Source: Emticicia aquatilis (GTDB lineage: Bacteria; Bacteroidota; Bacteroidia; Cytophagales; Spirosomataceae). Taken from it: 64,000 bases of DNA. The stretch lies in NCBI RefSeq assembly GCF_014644295.1, contig NZ_BMKK01000011.1, positions 152,772 through 216,771 on the forward strand, read 5' to 3'. The notes below the pieces were generated by a model that saw nothing but the letters and a program-made list of their open reading frames with translations, was not told the DNA's origin and ran no database searches. The stretch's first letter is position 1. The number at the start of each line of letters is the position of its first letter. This document shows positions 25,188 to 32,832 of the stretch, one piece after another. Made by a program: the position numbers and the translations under genes.

Positions 25188-25265
25188 TGCTTTTTCTTAT
25201 AAATTTTTGAAATAGAAATAGATAAGTAGATGGGTTTTAAATTTAATGGTTAAACCCTGCCCGTA

Positions 25266-25455
25266 GAGGCTGTCTTAAAAGTAAAATCAACCAAATAATA
25301 TTCTGCAAATCACCTCATCCCAACCCTTCTCCTCACAGGAGAAGGGCTAAAAGTCTCCCTCTCCTGCGAGGAGAGGGAGATTTAGAGGGTGAGGCGGCCG
25401 ACGCTCGGTCAAGTGCTGTCCAAATATTCTTTTGTGAAGAAAACTTTTGAGACAG
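25266..25455. mobile_element. MITE-like element with imperfect terminal inverted repeats
   Basis: The left end GAGGCTGTCTTAAAAGT (25266-25282) mirrors the right end ACTTTTGAGACAG (25443-25455) at 12 of 13 shared positions. The GAGGCTGTCT end is known from several transposase families. Inside are two perfect hairpins: CCCTTCTCCT with AGGAGAAGGG (25324-25346) and TCTCCCTCTCCT with AGGAGAGGGAGA (25354-25380). It has no coding capacity and ends 11 bases from the transporter stop codon. Confidence 0.6.
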
Positions 25456-25466
25456 TTCATTTATTA

Positions 25467-26738
25467 TTATTCAGACTTCGCTCGTTTCAAACTCAAATTC
25501 CACATCGAAAGCCCAACTAAAATTACATAAATAATTGATATACAATAAGATAGGATAATGAAAAAATCAAGGTAGTTAATGCTTTTCTGAAAGAAATTTT
25601 TGTAGAAAAGTACCAAAATACTGCCCAAATAAGCATAATAATCGGCAAATGTAATCAAGAAACCAACCGTTCCTGATTTCTTGAAGGCGGCAATCATTCG
25701 CTCAAAATACAAACTATTACACATCGAATAAGCCATGTAAACGCCCAGTCCTAAACTCGTGAGCCATGCTACAGGAGAAAGCATTTGTTGCTGATAAAGC
25801 AGCGTACTGACGCCAATCAGAATGCCTCCCGCCAACATCAAAAGTTGAATAATTACAAAGGCTTTATAATTATTTTGTACCCAACGCATAGCGGCCATCA
25901 TCAGCAAAACCGTAATCGCAATCGGCGTTTCGGTTTGGGTAAAAATCGCAGAATTATTGCCATAGCCGAGTAGTTTCCAAATCTCAGGCGTGAAATTATC
26001 CCTAAACTCTCGGAATGTTGTCAGTAGCACATACGACACCACAAAAATAAACATACTCAACGCAAATTCTTTGATAAATGCCTTTCTGTCAGCTTTTTGC
26101 ATCGGTTTTCGCTCGGTACGGTTTTCCTTATCCGCTTCGCTCGGCGGCGGAATTTGCCCCATCAACCATGTGCAAATTCCAAAAGGCACAATCATAATCG
26201 CACAGGCCACAAATGGCATCCAAAACTGACTTACTTCGAGTGTAGTCATGACCCATTTTCCGATGCTTTTGGCAAAACCCGAACCCATGATAAACGAAGC
26301 CGTGAGAACAGCCACCAGCAAATCAGTTGTTTTTCGACCTTCAAGAAAACCCAAAATTGTACCATAAACCATGCCCAGTGGTAAACTTGCTAAGAAGATA
26401 AACACCAAATTGAATGGGGCAGGAGTAAGGGCAAAAAATAGATAACAAATCCACGATAAAGCTATCATTATCAATAAGTTACGTGAGCGATTGGCTGGAA
26501 GCATTTCGGAAACATACTTAATTCCCAAACCTTTCGATACCGCAAAACCTAACACTTGTGCCGTAATGATAAGAATCTTGAAACTTACACCCAAAAACGA
26601 TAATTCTTCATAAGTAGCCGCCGTGTATGCACGTCTAAACGGATAAAAACACATATAAGTGAAAAAGGCCGTGACAGAAGCAAATAAAGTTAAGCTAAAC
26701 GAGCTTCGGCCAATGATTTGGGTGAGTTTTTGAGGCAT
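25467..26738 (-). CDS. DUF5690-family MFS-type transporter
   Basis: 423 residues from ATG 26738 (MPQKLTQIIGR) with about twelve membrane helices. The features AVTAFFTYMCFYPFRRAYTAA, LGMVYGTILGFLEGRKTTD and MCNSLYFERMIAAFKKSG are those of the DUF5690 group, an MFS-related family in Bacteroidota and Planctomycetes often found by sugar-use genes. Substrate unknown. The longer reading to 26795 adds 19 unsupported residues. Its 3' end is duplicated at 22149-22238, and a MITE-like element abuts its stop. Confidence 0.8.
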   Translation of the reverse strand: MPQKLTQIIGRSSFSLTLFASVTAFFTYMCFYPFRRAYTAATYEELSFLGVSFKILIITAQVLGFAVSKGLGIKYVSEMLPANRSRNLLIMIALSWICYLFFALTPAPFNLVFIFLASLPLGMVYGTILGFLEGRKTTDLLVAVLTASFIMGSGFAKSIGKWVMTTLEVSQFWMPFVACAIMIVPFGICTWLMGQIPPPSEADKENRTERKPMQKADRKAFIKEFALSMFIFVVSYVLLTTFREFRDNFTPEIWKLLGYGNNSAIFTQTETPIAITVLLMMAAMRWVQNNYKAFVIIQLLMLAGGILIGVSTLLYQQQMLSPVAWLTSLGLGVYMAYSMCNSLYFERMIAAFKKSGTVGFLITFADYYAYLGSILVLFYKNFFQKSINYLDFFIILSYCISIIYVILVGLSMWNLSLKRAKSE

Positions 26739-26893
26739 GATGAGGTGTCTGAATAGAATGAATAACCAAAGATAGTTTTTTGCACGAAAACCCACCGCCC
26801 GCCGCCCAGTAAATTTTATAATATTAATGAAAGTCTCTTTTTGGTATTCAATACATTTGTGATGTTTAGTAACCTTTAAAAATCAAAAACGCC

Positions 26894-27169
26894 ATGAAAA
26901 GGATTCTCTTAGCTACTTTATTACTTTCCGCCTCTTTCGGAATATTAGGAAGTTGTTCAAAAGCCGCTGCCGTTGTAACTAATAAATGCGACGACGAAGC
27001 CAAAAAAGTAACTGATGCCGCAACTGCTTTTAGTGCAGACCCCACCAATAAAGCCAAATGTCAAGCCTACTCCAATGCCTTGAGTGCATTTTTCAAATCT
27101 TGCCCGACTTATTATACAGGTGCTACCAAAAAAGATTTAGAAGATTTTGTTGCAAATGCCTGTAAATAA
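26894..27169 (+). CDS. Small cysteine-containing lipoprotein
   Basis: 91 residues. The signal sequence KRILLATLLLSASFGILGS ends at the lipobox LGSC (Cys21), so the mature part is a 71-residue lipid-anchored peptide. It has four further cysteines (CDDEA, KCQAY, SCPTYY, NACK), enough for two disulfides, in a helical alanine/lysine-rich sequence. I do not recognise the family. It is monocistronic, between the divergent transporter and the BlaI operon, and is followed by a strong terminator. Confidence 0.7.
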   Translation: MKRILLATLLLSASFGILGSCSKAAAVVTNKCDDEAKKVTDAATAFSADPTNKAKCQAYSNALSAFFKSCPTYYTGATKKDLEDFVANACK

Positions 27170-27213
27170 GAGTTGCGACAGTATCTTACAAAGTGTATAA
27201 AAGTTGCTATCTT

Positions 27214-27286
27214 ATCCCGTAGGGATTACATATCGGTAGAAAACATTAAAGTCAAGTTCCTATTTTCATGCCTTAGGTATGAAAAT
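27214..27286. repeat. Half copy of the palindromic repeat family
   Basis: ATCCCGTAGGGATT (27214-27227) followed by ATATCGGTAG repeats the left outer arm of the 6582 element. An inner hairpin TTTTCAT-N9-ATGAAAA follows at about 27263-27286. The right outer arm is absent. Confidence 0.65.
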
Positions 27287-27300
27287 ACGGCTATTATTTG

Positions 27301-27341
27301 ACTCATTTTGAGATACAGAAGCTCTCAAAATGAGTTTTTTT
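27301..27341 (+). terminator. Terminator of the small lipoprotein gene
   Basis: ACTCATTTTGAGA (27301-27313) pairs perfectly with TCTCAAAATGAGT (27323-27335), followed by TTTTTTT. Confidence 0.85.
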
Positions 27342-27348
27342 ATTTATC

Positions 27349-27420
27349 TACGAAAATATTCGTAATAAAATTTGGAACTACGAAAAACTTCGTATTATAT
27401 TTGCTACGAAATTATTCGTA
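27349..27420 (+). promoter_or_regulatory. Promoter with three BlaI-type operators
   Basis: Three copies of the 16-bp dyad TACGAA-N4-TTCGTA lie at 27349-27364, 27379-27394 and 27405-27420. A full promoter, TTG (27372-27374), 21 bases, TATATTTG (27396-27403), is threaded through them, so the copies cover the regions upstream of -33, the spacer, and the start site. Confidence 0.85.
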
Positions 27421-27429
27421 AACAGAATT

Positions 27430-27822
27430 ATGGAAAACATACCATCAATAAAGCCCACCGAATCGGAACTGGAGATTTTGCAGATTTTATGGCAATTGGG
27501 CAAGGCCACGGTCAGACAAGTAAACGACGAACTTTCTAAGTTTAAAGAAGTTGGCTACACCACTACACTCAAGTTGATGCAAATCATGCACGAAAAACAT
27601 ATCTTGAGCCGCACTGAAGAAGGGCGTTATCATCTTTATCAAGCCGAAATAGGTGAGGAGCAGACTCAGCAACTTTTACTCGGAAAATTTGTTGATGCTA
27701 CTTTCAGAGGTTCGGCCATGAAATTGGTTATGCAAGCACTTGGCAATCAGGACGTTAGTCTTGATGAACTCGATGAAATCAAGAAGCTCATTGCCGAAAA
27801 AGAAAAGAATTTAAATTTATAA
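27430..27822 (+). CDS. BlaI/MecI-family repressor
   Basis: 130 residues, the standard length. The N-terminal winged helix is plain: IKPTESELEILQILWQLGKATVRQV, ELSKFKEVGYTTTLKLMQIMHEKHIL, then the RTEEGRYHLYQ wing; the C-terminal half is the dimerisation domain. BlaI/MecI repressors are inactivated by proteolysis when the partner M56 sensor is triggered. That sensor is the next gene, 70 bases downstream. Three dyads sit in its own promoter, showing autoregulation. Confidence 0.95.
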   Translation: MENIPSIKPTESELEILQILWQLGKATVRQVNDELSKFKEVGYTTTLKLMQIMHEKHILSRTEEGRYHLYQAEIGEEQTQQLLLGKFVDATFRGSAMKLVMQALGNQDVSLDELDEIKKLIAEKEKNLNL

Positions 27823-27833
27823 AATCGAAATTT

Positions 27834-27859
27834 TATACCTTATTACCTCGTAAGGTATA
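27834..27859. other. Hairpin between repressor and M56 gene
   Basis: TATACCTTA (27834-27842) pairs with TAAGGTATA (27851-27859). CCCCCTTTAGGGG follows at about 27869. They may attenuate or protect the message, giving different levels of repressor and sensor; inference only. Confidence 0.5.
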
Positions 27860-27892
27860 ATGTAAATCCCCCTTTAGGGGTTAGGGGTAATT

Positions 27893-30244
27893 ATGAAAAA
27901 GCTAACAGACATTATCAACTACAACACAAGTTCGGCTCTTGGCTGGACACTCATTCACTCAATCTGGCAAGGATTTGCCATTTTGTTGGCCTTCGGTATT
28001 TTGTATTACATTTTCAAGCCATCCGTCACTCGTTATAGGCTCGGAATCGGGGCTTTAACTTTGCAGTTTGTGGCTGCTATTGTTACATTTTTTACTGTTT
28101 ATCAACCAGTTAGTCCTTCTGCTGCATTGCCGAGCAATCAGGCATTTAGTAATTTCTTATTGAATAACTCAAATCTGATTTTTACTCCTAAAAAACTCAG
28201 TATTCTACAACAAATTGAGTTTTTCTTGCAAAATAATCTTGACGTTTTTGTCATGATTTGGTTGGTCGGAACTACACTTTTATTGCTACGTTTGTTGGTT
28301 GGTTTTACGCACGTACAAAGCCTAAAAGTACAACAAGTGAATCCAATAAGTGCTGATATTCAGGCATTAATGAATAGCCTGCTCGAAAAAACACAAATGC
28401 CAGCTACTATCAAATTACTCGAATCGGCACGTGCGACCGTACCGATGACGATTGGTTGGCTAAAACCTGTGGTTTTGCTACCCGTAGGTATGGCTTCGGG
28501 TCTGACAATCAAGCAGTTAGAGGCTATTTTAGCCCACGAATTGGCTCACATCAAACGCTACGATTATTTGGTTAATATCTTCCAAAATTTCGTTGAAATC
28601 TTGTTTTTCTTTCATCCTGCAACTTGGTTTATTTCGGGCAAAGTGCGTGATGAACGAGAAAACTGTTGCGATGATTTTGCAGTCGAAATCTGTGGAGATA
28701 GTTTGGTACTGGCCAAAGCTCTCACGCAAGTAGCAAGTTATCAGCAACAGCCACGTTTGGCAATGGCTTTCGGTGCAAAACGCCAAACTTTCATGGACAG
28801 AATCAAACGTATTATCGGAATAAACGATTCAAAACCAATGAGTTATGGTAATTGGGCTGCGGTGATGGGAATGATTTTGGTGGTTGCTTTGGGCATCACT
28901 TATGCACAAAAAGAAATCAAGAAAGATTCACCAACAGCCAAAGATGAAAAATCAACAGTATCTAAAGCAGATGCGATTGATAATGTTGCTCCAGTTAGTG
29001 TTGCCGATAATGTAGAAATGCCTGCTGATACTTCCAAATTAGATGAAGTTGAGGCCGAGATGGAGGTTTTGAGCAAAGAAATGGAGAAATACAGTAAAGA
29101 AATGGAAGTACTGAGCCGCCAAATGGAAGAAAAGTATAGTCGTCAAATGGAAAAAGAGAGCGAGGCTATGCAACAGGTTCAGCGTAAATTCCAAGTGCCA
29201 CAACGCAAAATTCAAGATTTGTCGATTCAGATACAGGAGGTAAGTTTGGCTATGCAAAAAATCCATAACAAATACATGGATGCGGAAAAAATGCCAGCTG
29301 ATGCCGAACGAAAACTCAAAGATTTGGAGAAACAAGAGCGAGTATTAGAAAAACAAATGCACGAGTTTGAGCAGCAAATGAATGGCATTGAAGCCGAAAT
29401 GCGTCCGTTTGAGAAGCGTATGCAAAATCTCAGTTCACCAATGGATAGTTTAGGCCGATTGATGGAACGCTACTCAAAACCAATGGATAGCCTCGGTAAA
29501 ATTATGGAGGCAAAAGGTAAGGTTTTAGAAAAACTGGCTAAAGAAGAAGAAGCTCGTTTCAAAAAAGACTTAGAGTCGTTTGCTGAAATGCTCTATAAAG
29601 ATGGGTTAATAAAAAACAAAAAAGATTTTGAGGTACGTCTAAAAGGTGAAAAACTTTTGATTGGTTTAGAGCCACAATCTGCGGCAGTTTATGAAAAAGT
29701 TTGGAATTGGGTAAATAAAACTTGGGGAAGCAGACATAAAGATTTGCAAGAAAAAGATTTCAGAATCACCGTAAACGGCGATAACGTAAATTTCAGTACG
29801 CATGGTAGTCGTAATTATTATCGTTATGGAAGTACATATCCTGCACCACCTGCTCGCCCTTCAACACCAAGAGGAGTTGAGGCACCAACTCCGCCAGCAC
29901 CACGTAATTTTCGTTCGTCAGCTTCAGAAGTTGCACCACCACCGCCACCACCAACTCGTGCAAGAACGCCCTCAACACCCAAACCACCAAAACCAGTAAG
30001 GGTAGGAGTAGTCGATAAAAACTTTCAGATTACCAATGGGCTTATCCGTGATAATAAAGGCACTTGTTCGGTTTACGTAGTTTCTGAGAAAGATGGAAAG
30101 TCTATTGCCAAAGCAATCACGGCTACGCTCGTCAACGATAAATGGACAGCCAAAGGCTTGAAAGTAGGCGATAAAGTGATTTTGAAGAGTGATGTAAAAG
30201 TAAAGAATGGTGACGCCCTAAATCTATTGGCTATCAATAATTAA
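27893..30244 (+). CDS. M56 (BlaR1-like) sensor protease with coiled-coil tail
   Basis: 783 residues. The N-terminal part has membrane helices near 15-35, 45-68 and 113-135, the M56 zinc site H215-E-L-A-H219 (LAHELAHIKRYDYL) and the downstream glutamate E256 in DERENCCDDFA, then a fourth helix near 320-340 (AAVMGMILVVALGITYA). Beyond it residues about 380-566 are a long methionine-rich coiled coil (EVEAEMEVLSKEMEKYSKEM-like heptads), then a globular domain, a proline-rich segment (about 646-702) and a final beta domain. BlaR1 carries a penicillin-binding domain at this place; here it is absent, so the signal is not a beta-lactam bound by acylation. The partner repressor is encoded just upstream. 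Confidence 0.88.
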   Translation: MKKLTDIINYNTSSALGWTLIHSIWQGFAILLAFGILYYIFKPSVTRYRLGIGALTLQFVAAIVTFFTVYQPVSPSAALPSNQAFSNFLLNNSNLIFTPKKLSILQQIEFFLQNNLDVFVMIWLVGTTLLLLRLLVGFTHVQSLKVQQVNPISADIQALMNSLLEKTQMPATIKLLESARATVPMTIGWLKPVVLLPVGMASGLTIKQLEAILAHELAHIKRYDYLVNIFQNFVEILFFFHPATWFISGKVRDERENCCDDFAVEICGDSLVLAKALTQVASYQQQPRLAMAFGAKRQTFMDRIKRIIGINDSKPMSYGNWAAVMGMILVVALGITYAQKEIKKDSPTAKDEKSTVSKADAIDNVAPVSVADNVEMPADTSKLDEVEAEMEVLSKEMEKYSKEMEVLSRQMEEKYSRQMEKESEAMQQVQRKFQVPQRKIQDLSIQIQEVSLAMQKIHNKYMDAEKMPADAERKLKDLEKQERVLEKQMHEFEQQMNGIEAEMRPFEKRMQNLSSPMDSLGRLMERYSKPMDSLGKIMEAKGKVLEKLAKEEEARFKKDLESFAEMLYKDGLIKNKKDFEVRLKGEKLLIGLEPQSAAVYEKVWNWVNKTWGSRHKDLQEKDFRITVNGDNVNFSTHGSRNYYRYGSTYPAPPARPSTPRGVEAPTPPAPRNFRSSASEVAPPPPPPTRARTPSTPKPPKPVRVGVVDKNFQITNGLIRDNKGTCSVYVVSEKDGKSIAKAITATLVNDKWTAKGLKVGDKVILKSDVKVKNGDALNLLAINN

Positions 30245-30260
30245 GCTACTCATAAACAAA

Positions 30261-30293
30261 AACAGCTTCTTTCAAGAGAAGAAAGAAGCTGTT
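30261..30293 (+). terminator. Terminator of the BlaI/M56 operon
   Basis: AACAGCTTCTTTC (30261-30273) pairs perfectly with GAAAGAAGCTGTT (30281-30293), loop AAGAGAA, then TTCT. Confidence 0.75.
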
Positions 30294-30322
30294 TCTACTG
30301 TCGTCTATCGACTGTTGACTAA

Positions 30323-31102
30323 TTACAGTCTTCTAATCCAAATATTTCTGAATTGAGTTTTGTTACCGTGGTCTTGTAAGTGAATCACGTCTTCGCCGTG
30401 AGCTTCTGGATACATGTGTAAACCAATGTAGTTTGTGAGTCCCAAAATCGTAGTATTGTTCTGAACCAACACTCCATTGTGCAAAACTGTAATACGAGCA
30501 GGATAATCTAAACGTCCATCAGGTTTGAAGCGAGGTGCGGTATAAATTACGTCATAAGTATTCCATTCTAATGGGCCACGCATTGCATTTACGAGCGGAG
30601 CAGTATCCTTATATATACTACCTGCTTGTCCGTTACGATACGTGCGGTTTTGGTAAGAATCCAAAATCTGCAATTCGTAACGGTCTTGGAAGAACACCCC
30701 ACTATTACCACGACCTTGGCTTACACCCGCAACTTCATCAGGGGCCGAAAACTCAATGTGTAGTTGGCAATCACCAAATTTCAATTTTGTTTTAATATCA
30801 CCAGTTTTTGGAACCACTTCCATTCGACCATCAATTACTAACCATGGAGCAGGTGAACCATCTTTAGCACTTACCCATTGAGATAAATCTTTACCATCAA
30901 ATAATATAATGGCATCAGAAGGTGCATCGGCACTGGTTTTACCTGGAGTTACAACAGTAACCTCTGGTTCCCAGATTTCAGTCATCTCGGGTTTCATCGG
31001 CATCGGCGAAACCGCAGGTGGAGTAGAAGAATATTGTGCATAAGATTTTGCACTAAGAAGCATGGCGAATGCAACCGAAGCAATGATTTGTACTTTTTTC
31101 AT
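30323..31102 (-). CDS. Secreted DUF1080 domain protein
   Basis: 259 residues with signal peptide KKVQIIASVAFAMLLSAKSYA. A proline-rich linker (STPPAVSPMPMKPEMTEIW) precedes one DUF1080 beta-sandwich: AIILFDGKDLSQWVSAKDG, CQLHIEFSAPDE, GRGNSGVFFQDRYELQILDS, and the ending HGNKTQFRNIWIRRL. The set of NSGVFFQ and ELQILDS residues line the glycan-binding face in this family. Probably a periplasmic glycoside hydrolase or binding protein. It lacks the lipobox of the DUF1080 protein at 5778. It is monocistronic and convergent with the M56 gene. Confidence 0.88.
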   Translation of the reverse strand: MKKVQIIASVAFAMLLSAKSYAQYSSTPPAVSPMPMKPEMTEIWEPEVTVVTPGKTSADAPSDAIILFDGKDLSQWVSAKDGSPAPWLVIDGRMEVVPKTGDIKTKLKFGDCQLHIEFSAPDEVAGVSQGRGNSGVFFQDRYELQILDSYQNRTYRNGQAGSIYKDTAPLVNAMRGPLEWNTYDVIYTAPRFKPDGRLDYPARITVLHNGVLVQNNTTILGLTNYIGLHMYPEAHGEDVIHLQDHGNKTQFRNIWIRRL

Positions 31103-31133
31103 CTCAGTATTAAAGGTTGATTATTTTGACGCT

Positions 31134-31203
31134 CAAATGTAATAAAGTTTTGTGAATCAAAACCAAATAGTGTACGAAAATGACATTTAATTGTACGAAA
31201 ATG
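31134..31203 (-). promoter_or_regulatory. DUF1080 promoter with upstream direct repeats
   Basis: Minus-strand -7 TACATTTG is at 31134-31141. Upstream are two identical 12-mers, TGTACGAAAATG, at 31171-31182 and 31192-31203, a 21-bp period that puts both on the same face of the helix at an activator-like distance. Confidence 0.55.
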
Positions 31204-31734
31204 GACAATTTTTAGACATCTTAAAAGCTTCTTAGTTTTAATAGTTTTATGTAAGTGTCTGATAGTGAGTTATTTATGTAATACTTGGCATGGTGGTAAA
31301 TTTCTTGGCACGGCTTTTTCAAATAGTAATATGTAGTCAGTAGGATATTTGGCCTAAAAACAAAACAATATTTGGTTTTTGTTAGTTATTAATATTGAAA
31401 TGGATTTAAAAGAAAATAAAATTTTGTTATAAGGGCGTTTTAAAGCCATCAAGTCTAATCGCCACTCGTCCTTTTAAAATAACCATTTGAGTAGTTTGTA
31501 TTACATAGTACCAAGTTTTACCCATACCTTTGAATCATCAAACAAGGCAGTACACGATTTAAGAATTATAACAAAAAAGATTTTATAAAAAGCCGAATCA
31601 CATAGAAGAAGAATTTCATCACAAAGATTACTTACTTCATCACTTATGTTTCCGGAGCTTAAATCGAGACACTAATTTTGAATCAACAAAACAAAAACAA
31701 CAATTAAAAAACAAAACATTAAATACATAAAATT
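31204..31734. other. Long AT-rich intergenic region
   Basis: About 530 bases without a credible gene. The only features are two CTTGGCA copies 20 bases apart (31284, 31304) and the -7 element at 31673. A small RNA is possible but I see no stable hairpin with a T run. Confidence 0.4.
31673..31680 (+). promoter_or_regulatory. -7 element for the small secreted protein cluster
   Basis: TAATTTTG, 54 bases before the ATG at 31735. Confidence 0.55.
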
Positions 31735-32145
31735 ATGAAAACTTTAAAATCAACATTGGCCATCGCTTTATTAGCAACAACAGTATTCTTCAATGCAAAT
31801 GCCGAAGATAAAAAATTGGAGAAAAACGAAGCCTCAACTTCAAACTCATTAGCTACCTACAAAATGAGTAACCTCAAAGTAGGAATGTATGAAGTAGGAA
31901 ACGTGAACTCAATGAAATTGAATCTTACTTTGACGAAGGATGCAGGAAAAACAGCTAACGTAAAATTAATGAACGAAAACGGAACAGTATTGAGCGAAAC
32001 AACAGTGAGCAAAAAAGAAACAGCTTATAACTTCCGATTCGATTTCTCAGAGTCTGCTACTGGTAAATATTTCATTGAAGTAACCAACGGTGACCACATT
32101 ATTACTAAAGAAATTTTGAAAGGAAAAGGTACTTTGAGCTACTAA
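31735..32145 (+). CDS. Small secreted sorting-domain-like protein, copy 1
   Basis: 136 residues with signal peptide KTLKSTLAIALLATTVFFNANA. The mature part is a short charged linker and one beta-sandwich of about 90 residues with the order VGMYEVGNVNSMKLNLTLTK, ANVKLMNENGTVLSETTVSK, FRFDFSESATGKYFIEVTNG and HIITKEILK. The pattern (strand, V-x-L-x-[ND]-x-x-G-x-V-L, then GKYFIEVTNG and KEI) is that of the type A C-terminal sorting domain of type IX secreted proteins, but here it is the entire protein. Function unknown. First of three tandem paralogues. Confidence 0.65.
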   Translation: MKTLKSTLAIALLATTVFFNANAEDKKLEKNEASTSNSLATYKMSNLKVGMYEVGNVNSMKLNLTLTKDAGKTANVKLMNENGTVLSETTVSKKETAYNFRFDFSESATGKYFIEVTNGDHIITKEILKGKGTLSY

Positions 32146-32225
32146 TACCGATCATCAAGAGTTTTGACCGATTGTGCTAAAACTCGAAACGTAAACAACA
32201 ATCACAACATCTTATAATTGATATG

Positions 32226-32282
32226 GTGCGGCAATCCGCAGAGCTATAAAATAAAACATTTAAAATTGCGGTTCGCCGCTCA
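32226..32282. repeat. GC-rich hairpin insertions in the copy 2 leader
   Basis: GCGG-CAAT-CCGC (about 32228-32239) and GCGG-TTCG-CCGC (about 32269-32280) are inserted in a leader that otherwise matches the leader of copy 3 (AGCTATAA, AACATTT, CACAAAATTATG in the same order). Confidence 0.5.
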
Positions 32283-32289
32283 CAAAATT

Positions 32290-32715
32290 ATGAAAACTTT
32301 AAAATCAACATTGGCCATCGCTTTATTAGCAACAACAGTATTCTTCAACGCAAACGCCGAAGACAAAAAAGAAGATAAAAAGGCAGAGAAAATTGAAACC
32401 GCTACGACTTCAAACTCGATTCTTAACTACAAAATGACAAACCTTAACGTAGGAATGTATGAAGTAGGAAACGTGAACTCATTGCTGTTGAATTTGTCAT
32501 TGACAAAAGATGCAGGTAAAATCGCTACCGTAAAATTAATGAATGAAAAAGGCAATGTATTGAGCGAAGAAAGAATCAGCAAAAAAGCTACTGGATATAA
32601 TTTCAGATATGATTTCTCGACAATCGAAACTGGTAAATACTTCATCGAAATCACCAACGGTGAGTATGTTATTACCAAAGAAATCTTGAAAGGAAAAGGT
32701 ACTTTAAGTTACTAA
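32290..32715 (+). CDS. Small secreted sorting-domain-like protein, copy 2
   Basis: 141 residues from ATG 32290; the reading from 32218 would precede a good signal peptide and is rejected. The signal peptide is identical in protein sequence to copy 1, and the DNA is almost identical over the first 60 bases, so this is a recent tandem duplication. The mature domains share most residues (VGMYEVGNVNS, GKYFIEITNG, VITKEILKGKGTLSY), while the linker has gained a lysine/glutamate run (EDKKEDKKAEK). Downstream sequences of copies 1 and 2 also match in pieces. Confidence 0.65.
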   Translation: MKTLKSTLAIALLATTVFFNANAEDKKEDKKAEKIETATTSNSILNYKMTNLNVGMYEVGNVNSLLLNLSLTKDAGKIATVKLMNEKGNVLSEERISKKATGYNFRYDFSTIETGKYFIEITNGEYVITKEILKGKGTLSY

Positions 32716-32832
32716 TACCGTTCATCATTTATATCGACCGATTAGGCAAAACAGTGCAACGCAGCTAACAATCACAGCATCTTATAATCGAAAAAGCTAT
32801 AACAATTACAAACATTTTAAAATCACAAAATT

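Noticed and set aside
25324..25380. Hairpins as a normal terminator for the transporter
   Set aside because: They lack T runs and sit inside the element bounded by TIR-like ends; they look like captured repeat sequence.
29793..29999. Histidine/glutamine-rich frames opposite or beside the proline-rich tail
   Set aside because: They are frame shadows of the low-complexity CCA/CAC-rich coding sequence of the M56 gene.
31284..31320. Sigma-54-like TTGGCAC element
   Set aside because: The GG of the -24 part is present, but the -12 GC is missing (TTTC), and no sigma-54 activator is seen.
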